Source: Bacillota bacterium
GTDB taxonomy: Bacteria > Bacillota > Dehalobacteriia > UBA4068
DNA length: 13,678 bases
Direction: 5' to 3'
NCBI GenBank assembly: GCA_030528765.1
Contig: JAUMYD010000001.1
Location: 19,700-33,377 of the forward strand
Both the position numbers and the translations under genes were made by a program. The notes below the pieces were generated by a model. The model searched no databases. It was not told the origin of the DNA and saw only the letters and a list, made by a program, of their open reading frames with translations. Shown here piece after piece: positions 7,143 to 13,678 of the stretch (position 1 is its first letter; the number at the start of each line of letters is the position of its first letter).

Positions 7143-8585
7143 TCAGCCGAAGAAAAGCTCGGTGGTCTCCGCATCCGGCCTTTTGCCCAGGAAGGTACCG
7201 ATCAGGAAGCAGAGCAGGCTGGTCAGCAGGCCGAAAACCACGTTATTGATGCCCAGAATGCTCACCTCGAAAAGACCCAGCAGCAAATAGCTGCCGACAC
7301 CGCCGATCATGGAAGCAAGAACGCCCTCCTTATTGGCACGTTTCCAGAAGAGGCCCAGAACTGTGGGCCAGAAAAAGGCCGCTTCCAGACCGCCCATGGC
7401 GAAAAGATTGATCCAGACGATCAGATCCGGCGGCTCAATAGCGAAAACAAAGGCGATCAGGCCGATGATGCCGGTGCTCAGCAGGCTGATCCGCCGCAGC
7501 TGCTTCGCTTCCCGCTCTTTGGGGCTGAAGCGACCCAGCAGATCCTTGATGATGGCAGCGGAGGCCAGGATCAGCAGGGAGCTGACGGTGGACATGACGG
7601 CAGCCAGTGGCCCGGCCAGGAAGATCCCGGCCCAGAAAGGAGGCAGCTCCTGCAGCACCACCATGGGGATCACATTATCCGAGGTAGCAGGCGTTCCCTC
7701 CAGCACAGCGGAAGAAAGAAAGCCGGCCAGGTGCATCCCCAGCATCAGGAACCCCACGACCACAGTGCCGATGATCATGGAATTATGCAGGGATTTCGTA
7801 TTTTTAAAGCTCATGCAGCGGACAGAGGTCTGAGGCAGACCCAAAAGCCCCAAGCCCACCAGGATCCAGTAGGAAAGGATCTGCGGCTTGGGCGTGGCTT
7901 CCGGATCCACCATAGCCGGATTGGCCGCGCTGATGTTTTCCATCAACTCCGGCAGGCCGCCGCCCTTATTGATCACAGCCACCAGAATGGTGATGGTCGC
8001 TGCTACCATGACCATGGCCTGAATGGTATCGGTGATGGCCACCGCCTTAAAGCCACCCACCGTGGTATAAAGCAGCACCACCAGGCCGAAAAGCAGCAGG
8101 CCGGTCACATAGGAATAGCCGGTAATGTTCTGGAAAAGCACACCGCCGCCGATAAACTGTGCCATCATCATGGCGATGAAAAAGACCAGCAGGGAAACAG
8201 AGGCCAGCAGCACCACAGCCTTGGATCTATAGCGGGCATAGAGAAAATCCGTCACCGTGACAGCCTGAATGCGCCGGGCAATGATGGCGAATTTCTTTCC
8301 CAGTACACCCAGGGTCAAAAAGGCAGTGGGCACCTGGATCATGGAAAGAAGCACCCAGCTCAGGCCGGTGGAATAGGCAACACCCGGCCCCCCAATAAAG
8401 CTGGAGGCACTGACAAAGGTGGCGATAAGGGTCATGGCCAGCACGAAGCCGCCCAGGGAGCGGCCGCCGATAAAATAATCTTCCATAAAATTATGCTTAT
8501 TGCCCCGCTTGCTCACATACCAGGCAATGCCCAGCATCAGCAGCAGATAAAACAGCAGAGGAAGCAGAACGGCAAATTTTTCCAT
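7143..8585 (-). CDS. panF: Sodium/pantothenate symporter
   Basis: This 480-residue protein of the solute:sodium symporter family closely matches PanF in length and motifs. Near the N-terminus are D-Y-F-I-G-G-R-S-L-G-G (about 36-46), then A-T-F-V-S-A-S-S-F-I-G-G-P-G (55-68), S-W-V-L-L-S-M-I-Q-V-P (76-86), L-G-K-K-F-A-I-I-A-R-R and D-F-L-Y-A-R-Y, all in the order seen in the E. coli protein. About 13 membrane segments are expected. It takes up pantothenate, the precursor of coenzyme A, driven by Na+. A GGGAG site lies ten bases before the ATG. The ATG shares one base with the yhdT stop (TGATG), which implies translational coupling. yhdT-panF adjacency is also known from E. coli and supports the assignment over a generic proline- or sugar-type symporter. 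Confidence 0.93.
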   Translation of the reverse strand: MEKFAVLLPLLFYLLLMLGIAWYVSKRGNKHNFMEDYFIGGRSLGGFVLAMTLIATFVSASSFIGGPGVAYSTGLSWVLLSMIQVPTAFLTLGVLGKKFAIIARRIQAVTVTDFLYARYRSKAVVLLASVSLLVFFIAMMMAQFIGGGVLFQNITGYSYVTGLLLFGLVVLLYTTVGGFKAVAITDTIQAMVMVAATITILVAVINKGGGLPELMENISAANPAMVDPEATPKPQILSYWILVGLGLLGLPQTSVRCMSFKNTKSLHNSMIIGTVVVGFLMLGMHLAGFLSSAVLEGTPATSDNVIPMVVLQELPPFWAGIFLAGPLAAVMSTVSSLLILASAAIIKDLLGRFSPKEREAKQLRRISLLSTGIIGLIAFVFAIEPPDLIVWINLFAMGGLEAAFFWPTVLGLFWKRANKEGVLASMIGGVGSYLLLGLFEVSILGINNVVFGLLTSLLCFLIGTFLGKRPDAETTELFFG

Positions 8586-8872
8586 CAGTTTTCAGCTCCC
8601 TTCTTTTCTTTCTCTTCCTCTTCCGCAAAGGCATCCAGATCCACATCCCGGAAAAATTTCTTCACCAGGAAGCTCACGCCTAGGCAGCAGAGGATCCAGC
8701 CCACCACGCAGCTCATGAAGAACCAGGCAGGCAGACCGAAAACCGTCCATTCCGCATCCGCCAGCCCATAGGCAGTGGCATACCACCAGAGAAAGAAGAG
8801 CAGGAACAGGCCCAGGGTCAGCAGGGCTTCCTTGTTCAGCTGCCGATTGATCTCCTTCATGCTTTTTTTCAT
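8585..8872 (-). CDS. yhdT: YhdT-like small membrane protein (DUF997)
   Basis: This 95-residue protein has two membrane helices (about 16-37 and 48-70) and a charged acidic C-tail with E/K runs (74-95). Small two-helix proteins of the YhdT/DUF997 family are encoded next to PanF in many bacteria and are thought to be accessory to it; the biochemical role is unknown. I chose the ATG at 8872 because AAGGAGG sits seven bases upstream. An in-frame ATG at 8926 would add 18 residues but has no ribosome site and would run through the leader. It overlaps panF by one base and is the first gene of the operon. Confidence 0.88.
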   Translation of the reverse strand: MKKSMKEINRQLNKEALLTLGLFLLFFLWWYATAYGLADAEWTVFGLPAWFFMSCVVGWILCCLGVSFLVKKFFRDVDLDAFAEEEEKEKKGAEN

Positions 8873-8976
8873 AAACCATCCTCCTTCATCAGGATCATAA
8901 GCTTTTAAGGGCTTCAGAGTTTCCACAGGCAGCAGGAAACACGAAAACGAATCCCCGGAAATGCCCTTGCAAAACC

Positions 8977-9005
8977 ATAATAAAGCTAGAAAAGTACAAA
9001 GTCAA
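8977..9005 (-). promoter_or_regulatory. Promoter of the yhdT-panF operon
   Basis: On the minus strand TTGACT (9000-9005) and TATTAT (8977-8982) are separated by 17 bases, a near-consensus sigma-A promoter. Transcription should start near 8970, leaving a leader of about 98 bases before yhdT. That leader has an imperfect GTTTCC/GGAAAC hairpin but no riboswitch I recognise. Confidence 0.82.
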
Positions 9006-9007
9006 GT

Positions 9008-9030
9008 TTCCTGGAAAACAGAAAAAATCT
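9008..9030 (-). terminator. Weak A/T-rich hairpin after the ligase-like gene
   Basis: Just beyond the stop codon, CAGAAAA pairs with TTTTCTG across a short loop, with a T-run inside the 3' arm. The stem is purely A/T-rich, so termination here may be inefficient. It also lies next to the panF promoter. Confidence 0.3.
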
Positions 9031-9031
9031 A

Positions 9032-10399
9032 TTATTTTCTGAGAACAGCGCCTGCTTCCGCCTGCCGCTCCATACCCAGAGCAAGGCCCCAGAGCAGCCA
9101 CCACAGGGGAGCGACAATAGGCGTGGAAAAGCTGAAAAAGGCCTGCACAGCATAGGCACAGCCCATGGCAAAGGGCAGCAGGAAGCAGGGCTCTGACAGG
9201 CTGCGGCGGAACCAGCGGATCAGGGAGCTGAGCAGGGCCGTCATATAGGCCAGAAGGCCGGGCAGGCCCGCATCCAGCCAGAAGGCCAGGTATTCGTTAT
9301 GCACAGCATCAAGCAGGGCTCCGGGCGGGAAAAGATCCCGATAGGCCAGGCACAGCACATCCGCCCCCCAGCCCAAAACAGGGCGCTGGGAGATCAGCTC
9401 CCAGCCCACCCGCCAGATGCCCAGGCGCATAGAACCGAACTCATCCCGGCCCATGCCCAACAGCAGGCGGTGGAACTGCCACCAGCTGCTTCCCACCGGC
9501 CCGGGAAAAAGCAATCCATAGGCCAGCAGCACCAGGCCCAGCGCCAGCAGACAGGCCAGCAGCTGCCGCCGCAGCCAGGGCCGGGCAGAAAGCCCGGGCA
9601 GGCTCAGCAGCAGGCCGCAAAGCAGGCCCAGGCAGCAGGCCTCCATCCGGGCCAGCACAGCCACAGCGCAGGAAAGCAGACAACAGCCCAGCAGCAGCCA
9701 GCGCAGCAGGGGCCGCTTCTCCAGACGGGCCTGCCCCAGCAGCAGGGGGAGGGAAAGGCAGTAAAAGCCGCCCAGCTGATTCAGATTCCCAATGCTGCCC
9801 AAAAAGGCTTCCGCATAGCGGCTGCCTGCATCATAATAATCCAGCCCCGCCGGATAAAGCCCCAGCGGATTCCCCCCGGCCAGCTGCAAAAGGGCGATCC
9901 CGTTCATCAGCAGCGTGGAAAAGGCCAGGACAAAAATATGTTCCTTTTCCAGACGGGCACTGCGGGAAAGCAGCCAGCCCAGCAGCAGATACAGCAGCAG
10001 AAAAAGCAGGCCGCCGCTGCGACCGCTGCCCAGCCAGCACTGGGCCCGATAGGGGGAAAGCAGGCTGGAAAGCAGGGCAGAGACCGCCAGCAGCAGCCAG
10101 CAGAAAAGGCTGAAGGAAGGCCCGTGCCAAAACGCCCCGCCGGGGAACAGCCGCCGCAGGGCAGCACCCGGAGAAAAGCCCTTTCCCTTTGCGGCCGCAG
10201 CAAAAAAGGAGAGAGAAGGGCTTGTCCGGCGGGAGAGGCTTTTCTCCAGCAGCAGAGCCAGAAGAAAGCAGGCGCTGATGAGCAGGAAAAGCAGACTCTT
10301 CCGGGCGGTGATCCCACTGTAATCCCCGCCCAGCAGCGGAAAGAGCCCCAGCATCAGAAATATGTAGCTGCGGCAAGCCCTGGAGTAGCCCGCCCCCAT
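9032..10399 (-). CDS. O-antigen ligase/polymerase-family (WzyC-like) membrane protein
   Basis: This 455-residue Leu-rich polytopic protein has about 10-12 membrane helices. Its large periplasmic-type loop carries the family hallmarks: I-G-N-L-N-Q-L-G-G (about 202-211, cf. the G-N-x-N motif), R-L-G-I-W-R (325-330), P-V-L-G-W-G (340-345) and H-N-E-Y-L (367-371) followed by a G-L-P-G-L helix. WaaL/Wzy-type enzymes join or polymerise lipid-linked glycans. In a Gram-positive cell the likely acceptor is an exopolysaccharide, wall polymer or glycoprotein, not LPS core. The ATG at 10399 has AAAGGGGG five bases upstream. The frame extends to 10606 but that would overlap spoIID, and the ATG at 10426 coincides with the expected transcript start. 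No glycosyltransferases or flippase lie nearby, so the partner pathway is unknown. Confidence 0.85.
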   Translation of the reverse strand: MGAGYSRACRSYIFLMLGLFPLLGGDYSGITARKSLLFLLISACFLLALLLEKSLSRRTSPSLSFFAAAAKGKGFSPGAALRRLFPGGAFWHGPSFSLFCWLLLAVSALLSSLLSPYRAQCWLGSGRSGGLLFLLLYLLLGWLLSRSARLEKEHIFVLAFSTLLMNGIALLQLAGGNPLGLYPAGLDYYDAGSRYAEAFLGSIGNLNQLGGFYCLSLPLLLGQARLEKRPLLRWLLLGCCLLSCAVAVLARMEACCLGLLCGLLLSLPGLSARPWLRRQLLACLLALGLVLLAYGLLFPGPVGSSWWQFHRLLLGMGRDEFGSMRLGIWRVGWELISQRPVLGWGADVLCLAYRDLFPPGALLDAVHNEYLAFWLDAGLPGLLAYMTALLSSLIRWFRRSLSEPCFLLPFAMGCAYAVQAFFSFSTPIVAPLWWLLWGLALGMERQAEAGAVLRK

Positions 10400-10432
10400 G
10401 GGGCACCCCCTTTCTCCAGCATTCATGAGGAC

Positions 10433-10462
10433 ATTATAACACGCTTTGCCACAGCAGAACAA
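10433..10462 (-). promoter_or_regulatory. Promoter of the ligase-like gene
   Basis: On the minus strand a perfect TATAAT (10433-10438) is preceded by TTGTTC (10457-10462) at 18 bases. It sits in the short gap after spoIID, so the ligase gene can be transcribed on its own. Confidence 0.6.
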
Positions 10463-10497
10463 TGCTGAAACACAGAAACATAGTAAAAACAGAAAAA

Positions 10498-11454
10498 TCA
10501 GAGAAAATCCCCGGCCAGCCCAGGCTCTGCCCCCGGATAATAAAACGAAAGGATCTCCCAGCACCCATGACCGGCCCGGGCCATGCCATCCGCGCCCCAC
10601 TGGCAAAGGCCCACCCCATGCCCATAGCCCAGGGAGAGCAGGACGATCTCCTTTCCCTGCAAAAGCCAGCTGAAGGCAGCGGAATCCAGCTCCAGCAGGC
10701 TGCGGAGCTCCGTTCCCTTATACTGCCGCCCGCCGCAGGCCAGCAGGGCCACCCGCCCACCGGCCGTGGTGGAAAGCAGCTCCATTTCCGGGATCTGCTC
10801 CGGCTGCAGCCCAAGCCGGGAAGCTGCCTCAGCAAAGGTATAGCGTTTCACGCCGCTGTAGCGGGAAGAATGCCTGCAATACGGACAGGGATGGGCCGGC
10901 AGATAGGGCCGCTCCCCTCCCCAGACGGCAGACACTTCTTCCGTCATGCCGCCGCAGGTGGAACAAAAAAGTGCATCGATGATCTCCCCGCGGTACAGCA
11001 AAACCTGCCCGGCTGTGGCAGCCACAGCATCCCGGATCTTCTGCCAATGGGCCGGAAAATCCGCACCCCAGCGCTGCTCCAGGCTTTCTCTGCTCAGCCA
11101 GGCCTGACAGCATTGGCTGTCACAGCAGACCGCCGCCTCCCCATGCTTGCCGCTGTCCTGCTGCCGCAGGATATAGCTGCGGGCCGCCACTGCCTGGGCC
11201 TGCAGAGCCTGGGGCTGAAAAGAAGCGGGCATTTCCGCAGCCAGCACCCCGGCCAGAAATTCCTCCAGCGCCACCGGGGAGCAGCTGCCGTCCGGCCACT
11301 GCACCCGGATCATCAGCAAGCTTTCTTCCGGCAGCTCTTCCGGAGCACAGCGGGAAAAGCCCAGCAGAAAACCGGACAGCAGTCCGAAAAGCAGGGCTGC
11401 CCAGCCCGCCCGCCGCCATTGTTTCCAAGCCCCTTTCCAGCTCAATCCACCCAT
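10498..11454 (-). CDS. spoIID: SpoIID/LytB-family lytic transglycosylase
   Basis: This 318-residue protein has a membrane anchor (about 17-34) after a basic, Trp-rich N-terminus. The SpoIID domain begins with L-E-E-F-L-A-G-V-L-A-A-E-M-P, where Glu74 matches the catalytic glutamate, then Q-A-Q-A-V-A-A-R-S-Y (85-94). The zinc-region motif F-C-S-T-C-G-G (163-169) follows, and the end carries G-Y-G-H-G-V-G-L-C-Q-W-G-A (276-288). SpoIID cuts denuded peptidoglycan glycan strands during engulfment, with SpoIIM and SpoIIP, so this points to a spore-forming lineage. Thirteen cysteines are unusual, including a CC-x3-CC cluster (110-116) and P-C-P-Y-C (189-193). AAGGAGGGGG four bases before the ATG fixes the start. 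The gene diverges from murA, whereas the two are co-directional neighbours in Bacillus. A LytB-type vegetative role cannot be excluded. Confidence 0.9.
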   Translation of the reverse strand: MGGLSWKGAWKQWRRAGWAALLFGLLSGFLLGFSRCAPEELPEESLLMIRVQWPDGSCSPVALEEFLAGVLAAEMPASFQPQALQAQAVAARSYILRQQDSGKHGEAAVCCDSQCCQAWLSRESLEQRWGADFPAHWQKIRDAVAATAGQVLLYRGEIIDALFCSTCGGMTEEVSAVWGGERPYLPAHPCPYCRHSSRYSGVKRYTFAEAASRLGLQPEQIPEMELLSTTAGGRVALLACGGRQYKGTELRSLLELDSAAFSWLLQGKEIVLLSLGYGHGVGLCQWGADGMARAGHGCWEILSFYYPGAEPGLAGDFL

Positions 11455-11642
11455 GAAGCCCCCTCCTTCCGTAGATCATATGCAAATTTCCGGTAAAAAT
11501 GTCTGCTCCCGGCAGCCGCGGAAGAAGGGGCGGCATATCCGACAGCCGAAGCTGCATAAAATAAAGCAGGAAAGCCTCGGTCTTCTGCTTTCTGAAAGGA
11601 GAAAGCCGCTTTGCATCGAATTATTACTTTTGCAGCACAGAA

Positions 11643-11661
11643 AAAGAGAAAATTTCTCTTT
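11643..11661. repeat. Perfect palindrome AAAGAGAAA-A-TTTCTCTTT ahead of murA
   Basis: Nine-base arms (11643-11651 and 11653-11661) are centred on one base, 31 bases before the murA TTG. A symmetry of this size could be a repressor operator in the shared spoIID-murA region, or simply A/T-rich sequence. A second, GCTTTCT/AGAAAGC hairpin lies at 11587-11606. I found no convincing sigma-A promoter in this 238-base gap. Confidence 0.4.
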
Positions 11662-11692
11662 CCTGAAGAACGGAACAAAGGGGAAGCTCGTT

Positions 11693-12946
11693 TTGAAAAA
11701 AATCCTTATTGAAGGCGGTGTCCCTCTCTTCGGAGAAGTTCATATCAGTGGCGCGAAAAATTCCGTATTGCCACTGATCGCCGCGACCCTGCTCACAGAC
11801 GGAACCTCCATCATCGATGATTGCCCCTGGCTTTCCGATGTGGATACCATGTGCCGGGTCCTGGCGCACCTGGGCGCACGCCCCAATTTCGAACAAAATA
11901 TCTTATCCATTGATACTTCCACCCTGAACCAGATCGACCCCCCGGCAGAGCTGATGCGGCAGATGCGCGCCAGCTTCCTGATCATGGGGCCTATGCTGGC
12001 ACGCCTGGGAAAGGTTCGCCTGGCCCTGCCCGGCGGCTGTGCTATCGGCGCACGCCCCATTGACCTGCACCTGAAGGGCTTTGGGGCGCTGGGGGCCACG
12101 ATCAATATGGGCCACGGCTATGTGGAGGCCCAGGCTGAGCGGCTTTACGGCAATCGAATCTACCTGGATTTCCCCAGCGTGGGGGCAACAGAAAACCTCA
12201 TTATGGCGGCTTCCCTGGCAGAGGGGGTCACCATCATCGACAATGCTGCCCATGAGCCGGAGATCATTGATCTTTCCAACATGCTGAACGCCATGGGTGC
12301 GAAGATCAAGGGTGCCGGGACCAACAGCATCCGCATCGAAGGGGTATCCTCCCTGCGTGCCGCCAGGCATACGGTGATCCCGGATCGCATCGAGGCAGCC
12401 AGCTTCCTGGCCATGGCAGCAGCCACCGGCGGGGAGCTGATCCTGCACAATGTGATCTCCGAGCACCTTCAGCCCCTCAGCGCCAAGCTGATCGAATGCG
12501 GTGTCTCCATGGAGATCGGCTATGACAGCATCCATATTCTGGGGAACAGGGATATTGACCCTGTAGACATCAAGACCCTGCCCTACCCCGGCTTCCCCAC
12601 TGATGCGCAGGCCCAGTTCATGGCTTTGCTCTCCGTTGCCCGGGGCAGCTCCATCATTACGGAGACCGTTTTTGAGAATCGCTTTATGCACGCGGCAGAG
12701 CTGGCAAAGATGGGGGCAGATATCCGCATCGAGGGCAACGCTGCCACGGTGAACGGGGTCAGCCGCCTGACAGCCGCCAGTGTGCGGGCAACTGATCTGC
12801 GGGGCGGTGCGGCAATGATCATCGCCGGGCAGATGGCCCAGGGTACTACGGAGATCACGGAGATCCACCACATCGAACGGGGCTATGAAAACCTCATCGA
12901 AAAGCTGGAAAAGATCGGCACCCGCATCAGGCTCGTGGAAGAATAA
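11693..12946 (+). CDS. murA: UDP-N-acetylglucosamine 1-carboxyvinyltransferase
   Basis: This 417-residue enzyme transfers enolpyruvate from PEP to UDP-GlcNAc in the cytoplasm, the first committed step of peptidoglycan synthesis. The residues seen match the family: Lys22-Asn23 in S-G-A-K-N-S, the P-G-G-C-A-I-G loop with Cys116 (the PEP-binding cysteine attacked by fosfomycin), Asp304 in F-P-T-D-A-Q, Arg370 in D-L-R-G-G-A and Arg396 in E-R-G-Y-E. The start is TTG at 11693: the protein then begins M-K-K-I-L-I-E-G-G, as in homologues, its length is standard, AAAGGGG lies nine bases upstream, and there is no ATG nearer than 11453. It is transcribed away from spoIID and closed by its own terminator. 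Firmicutes often have two MurA copies; which one this is cannot be told here. Cys rather than Asp predicts fosfomycin sensitivity. Confidence 0.96.
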   Translation: MKKILIEGGVPLFGEVHISGAKNSVLPLIAATLLTDGTSIIDDCPWLSDVDTMCRVLAHLGARPNFEQNILSIDTSTLNQIDPPAELMRQMRASFLIMGPMLARLGKVRLALPGGCAIGARPIDLHLKGFGALGATINMGHGYVEAQAERLYGNRIYLDFPSVGATENLIMAASLAEGVTIIDNAAHEPEIIDLSNMLNAMGAKIKGAGTNSIRIEGVSSLRAARHTVIPDRIEAASFLAMAAATGGELILHNVISEHLQPLSAKLIECGVSMEIGYDSIHILGNRDIDPVDIKTLPYPGFPTDAQAQFMALLSVARGSSIITETVFENRFMHAAELAKMGADIRIEGNAATVNGVSRLTAASVRATDLRGGAAMIIAGQMAQGTTEITEIHHIERGYENLIEKLEKIGTRIRLVEE

Positions 12947-12964
12947 CAAGCCCTTTCCCGATAA

Positions 12965-12996
12965 AAAAGCATCGGCAGCCCACTGCCGATGCTTTT
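12965..12996 (+). terminator. Bidirectional terminator after murA
   Basis: A perfect 14-bp stem AAAAGCATCGGCAG/CTGCCGATGCTTTT (12965-12978 with 12983-12996) has the loop CCCA. It is followed by CTTTT on the plus strand and T6 on the minus strand, so it can serve both murA and the convergent gene at 13120. Confidence 0.88.
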
Positions 12997-13056
12997 CTTT
13001 TCTGCGCTCATCCCGCTCCGCGCCTAAAGCCTGCCAATGCTGCGGACTATGGCAAA

Positions 13057-13076
13057 GCCCCGGGATCAACCGGGGC
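13057..13076 (-). terminator. Hairpin downstream of the HD-GYP-like gene
   Basis: GCCCCGG/CCGGGGC pairs over a six-base loop, 44 bases beyond the stop codon. Only TTT follows on the minus strand, so it is a weak terminator by itself and may act with the bidirectional hairpin further on. Confidence 0.3.
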
Positions 13077-13119
13077 CTCGCCTGTGAAAAGGACACTTGT
13101 CTGTTTTGCTCTGTCTTCA

Positions 13120-13678
13120 TTAAAGGCTGATCAGCTCCCGCACCACAGCCGCAGGCCAGCGCTGGCCTGCCCCGCGGGAAAGCGCAGCCCGGGCCGCATA
13201 AAGCTTCCGGGCCGGGCGATAGGGGCGGGGCAGCAGCATGGCGGAGAAGGCTCCGCAGGCCCCCAGAATGGAGGCACTGAGGGGGATCTCCTCCCCCTGC
13301 CGGCCCTCCGGATATCCGCTGCCATCCAAAGCTTCGTGGTGGCAGAGCACGGTTTCACAGATGCCTGCCGAAAGAGAAAGGGAGCGGCAAAGCTCTGCCG
13401 CAAAAATCGGATGCCTGCTCACACGCCGGTATTCCCCGAAGCTCAGGCAGCCCGGCTTTTCCAGGCAGCCCCCGGCCGCCTCCTTCATGGAGATATCCGC
13501 AAAGGCTGCTGCGATCTCCAGCTCCTCCAGCTGCTCCGGGGAAAGCCCCAGCTTCTCCCCGACCTGCCGGGCGTAGCCGCCGGTCATCCTTCCATGGCGC
13601 TTCAGGTAGGGGTCCCCGTGCAGCAGATAGCTTTCCGCCAGGCGCAGGCATGCCTCTGCCGCACCTTCCTCTGCCGGG
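13120..13678 (-). CDS. Degenerate HD-GYP-domain protein (5'-truncated)
   Basis: The frame is open to the right edge, so the N-terminus is missing; the ATG at 13587 falls inside the domain and is not the start. The 185 visible residues align with the HD-GYP class of cyclic-di-GMP phosphodiesterases: K-R-H-G-R-M (His28), a helix ending A-F-A-D-I-S (60-61 stand where the HD pair belongs), S-R-H-P (His89), C-H-H-E-A-L-D-G-S-G-Y-P (His113, His114, GYP 121-123), G-E-E-I-P-L, and A-C-G-A-F-S-A-M (140-147) where V-A-D-x-F-D-A is usual. The HD histidine is Ala, the late metal-binding Asp is Gly and the following Asp is Ser. The GYP signature and three histidines remain. It has probably lost or weakened hydrolase activity and may bind a nucleotide or a partner instead. 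An upstream sensor or receiver domain may exist outside the window. Confidence 0.82.
   Translation of the reverse strand, partial: PAEEGAAEACLRLAESYLLHGDPYLKRHGRMTGGYARQVGEKLGLSPEQLEELEIAAAFADISMKEAAGGCLEKPGCLSFGEYRRVSRHPIFAAELCRSLSLSAGICETVLCHHEALDGSGYPEGRQGEEIPLSASILGACGAFSAMLLPRPYRPARKLYAARAALSRGAGQRWPAAVVRELISL

Noticed and set aside
10400..10606. Longer N-terminus for the ligase-like protein (starts at 10606 or 10426)
   Set aside because: The 10606 start lies inside spoIID. The 10426 ATG has no ribosome site and falls at the predicted transcript start, whereas 10399 has a good AAAGGGGG.
11475..11502. Sigma-E-like promoter for spoIID (ACATTTT, 13 bases, CATATGAT on the minus strand)
   Set aside because: The match is partial and the expected start would fall on the edge of the ribosome site, leaving almost no leader. 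Kept only as a weak possibility.
2250..13120. Other long antisense open frames (for example 2250-3401, 5745-6614, 7731-8771, 9299-10468 and 10462-11496 on +, 11903-13120 on -)
   Set aside because: Each mirrors a well-supported gene on the other strand. Their products are rich in Gln, His, Gly and Pro, reflecting reversed Leu/Ala codons, and they lack ribosome sites or family motifs.
1..13678. CRISPR arrays, insertion sequences, toxin-antitoxin or defence genes
   Set aside because: I saw no regularly spaced direct repeats, transposase or integrase motifs, target-site duplications or known defence domains on either strand.

Overview
The window is GC-rich bacterial chromosome with Firmicutes character, most likely a Clostridia-type (class uncertain) gut or anaerobic organism. 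The signs are a C-terminal SLH-anchored surface protein with FIVAR and InlB-type repeats, a SpoIID sporulation transglycosylase, a membrane-anchored GH25 muramidase, strong AGGAGG ribosome sites, and hairpin-plus-T-run terminators after most genes. It reads as ordinary chromosomal backbone: I see no insertion sequence, integrase, phage module, CRISPR array or defence cassette.

Layout, left to right. (1) The 3' part of a large secreted SLH surface protein (1-2222, +) ends at a near-perfect hairpin. (2) On the minus strand, an EamA/DMT transporter (2493-3425) lies downstream of tRNA-Glu(CTC), which has its own consensus promoter and terminator. (3) Divergent from the tRNA, a plus-strand pair encodes a membrane-anchored GH25 lysozyme and a second EamA transporter (3796-5721), followed by a cluster of terminator hairpins. 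(4) A minus-strand CaCA-family cation exchanger (5901-6845) follows. (5) The minus-strand yhdT-panF operon (7143-8872) has overlapping stop and start codons and a near-consensus promoter, and encodes sodium-driven pantothenate uptake. (6) A minus-strand O-antigen-ligase-like membrane protein (9032-10399) and spoIID (10498-11454) follow. (7) Divergent from spoIID is murA (11693-12946, +), starting at TTG and ending at a strong bidirectional terminator. (8) At the right edge is a truncated minus-strand HD-GYP-type protein that has lost several metal ligands.

The common theme is the cell envelope: peptidoglycan precursor synthesis (MurA), peptidoglycan cleavage (GH25, SpoIID), a polysaccharide ligase/polymerase homologue, an S-layer-type protein, and several small-molecule transporters. 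Apart from yhdT-panF and the GH25-EamA pair, the genes look like separate transcription units rather than one pathway.

I found no convincing new multi-gene system. The best leads are the degenerate HD-GYP protein, the cysteine-rich SpoIID, the unrecognised extracytoplasmic region of the GH25 protein, the unassigned N-terminal part of the surface protein, and structured leaders ahead of panF and the exchanger.
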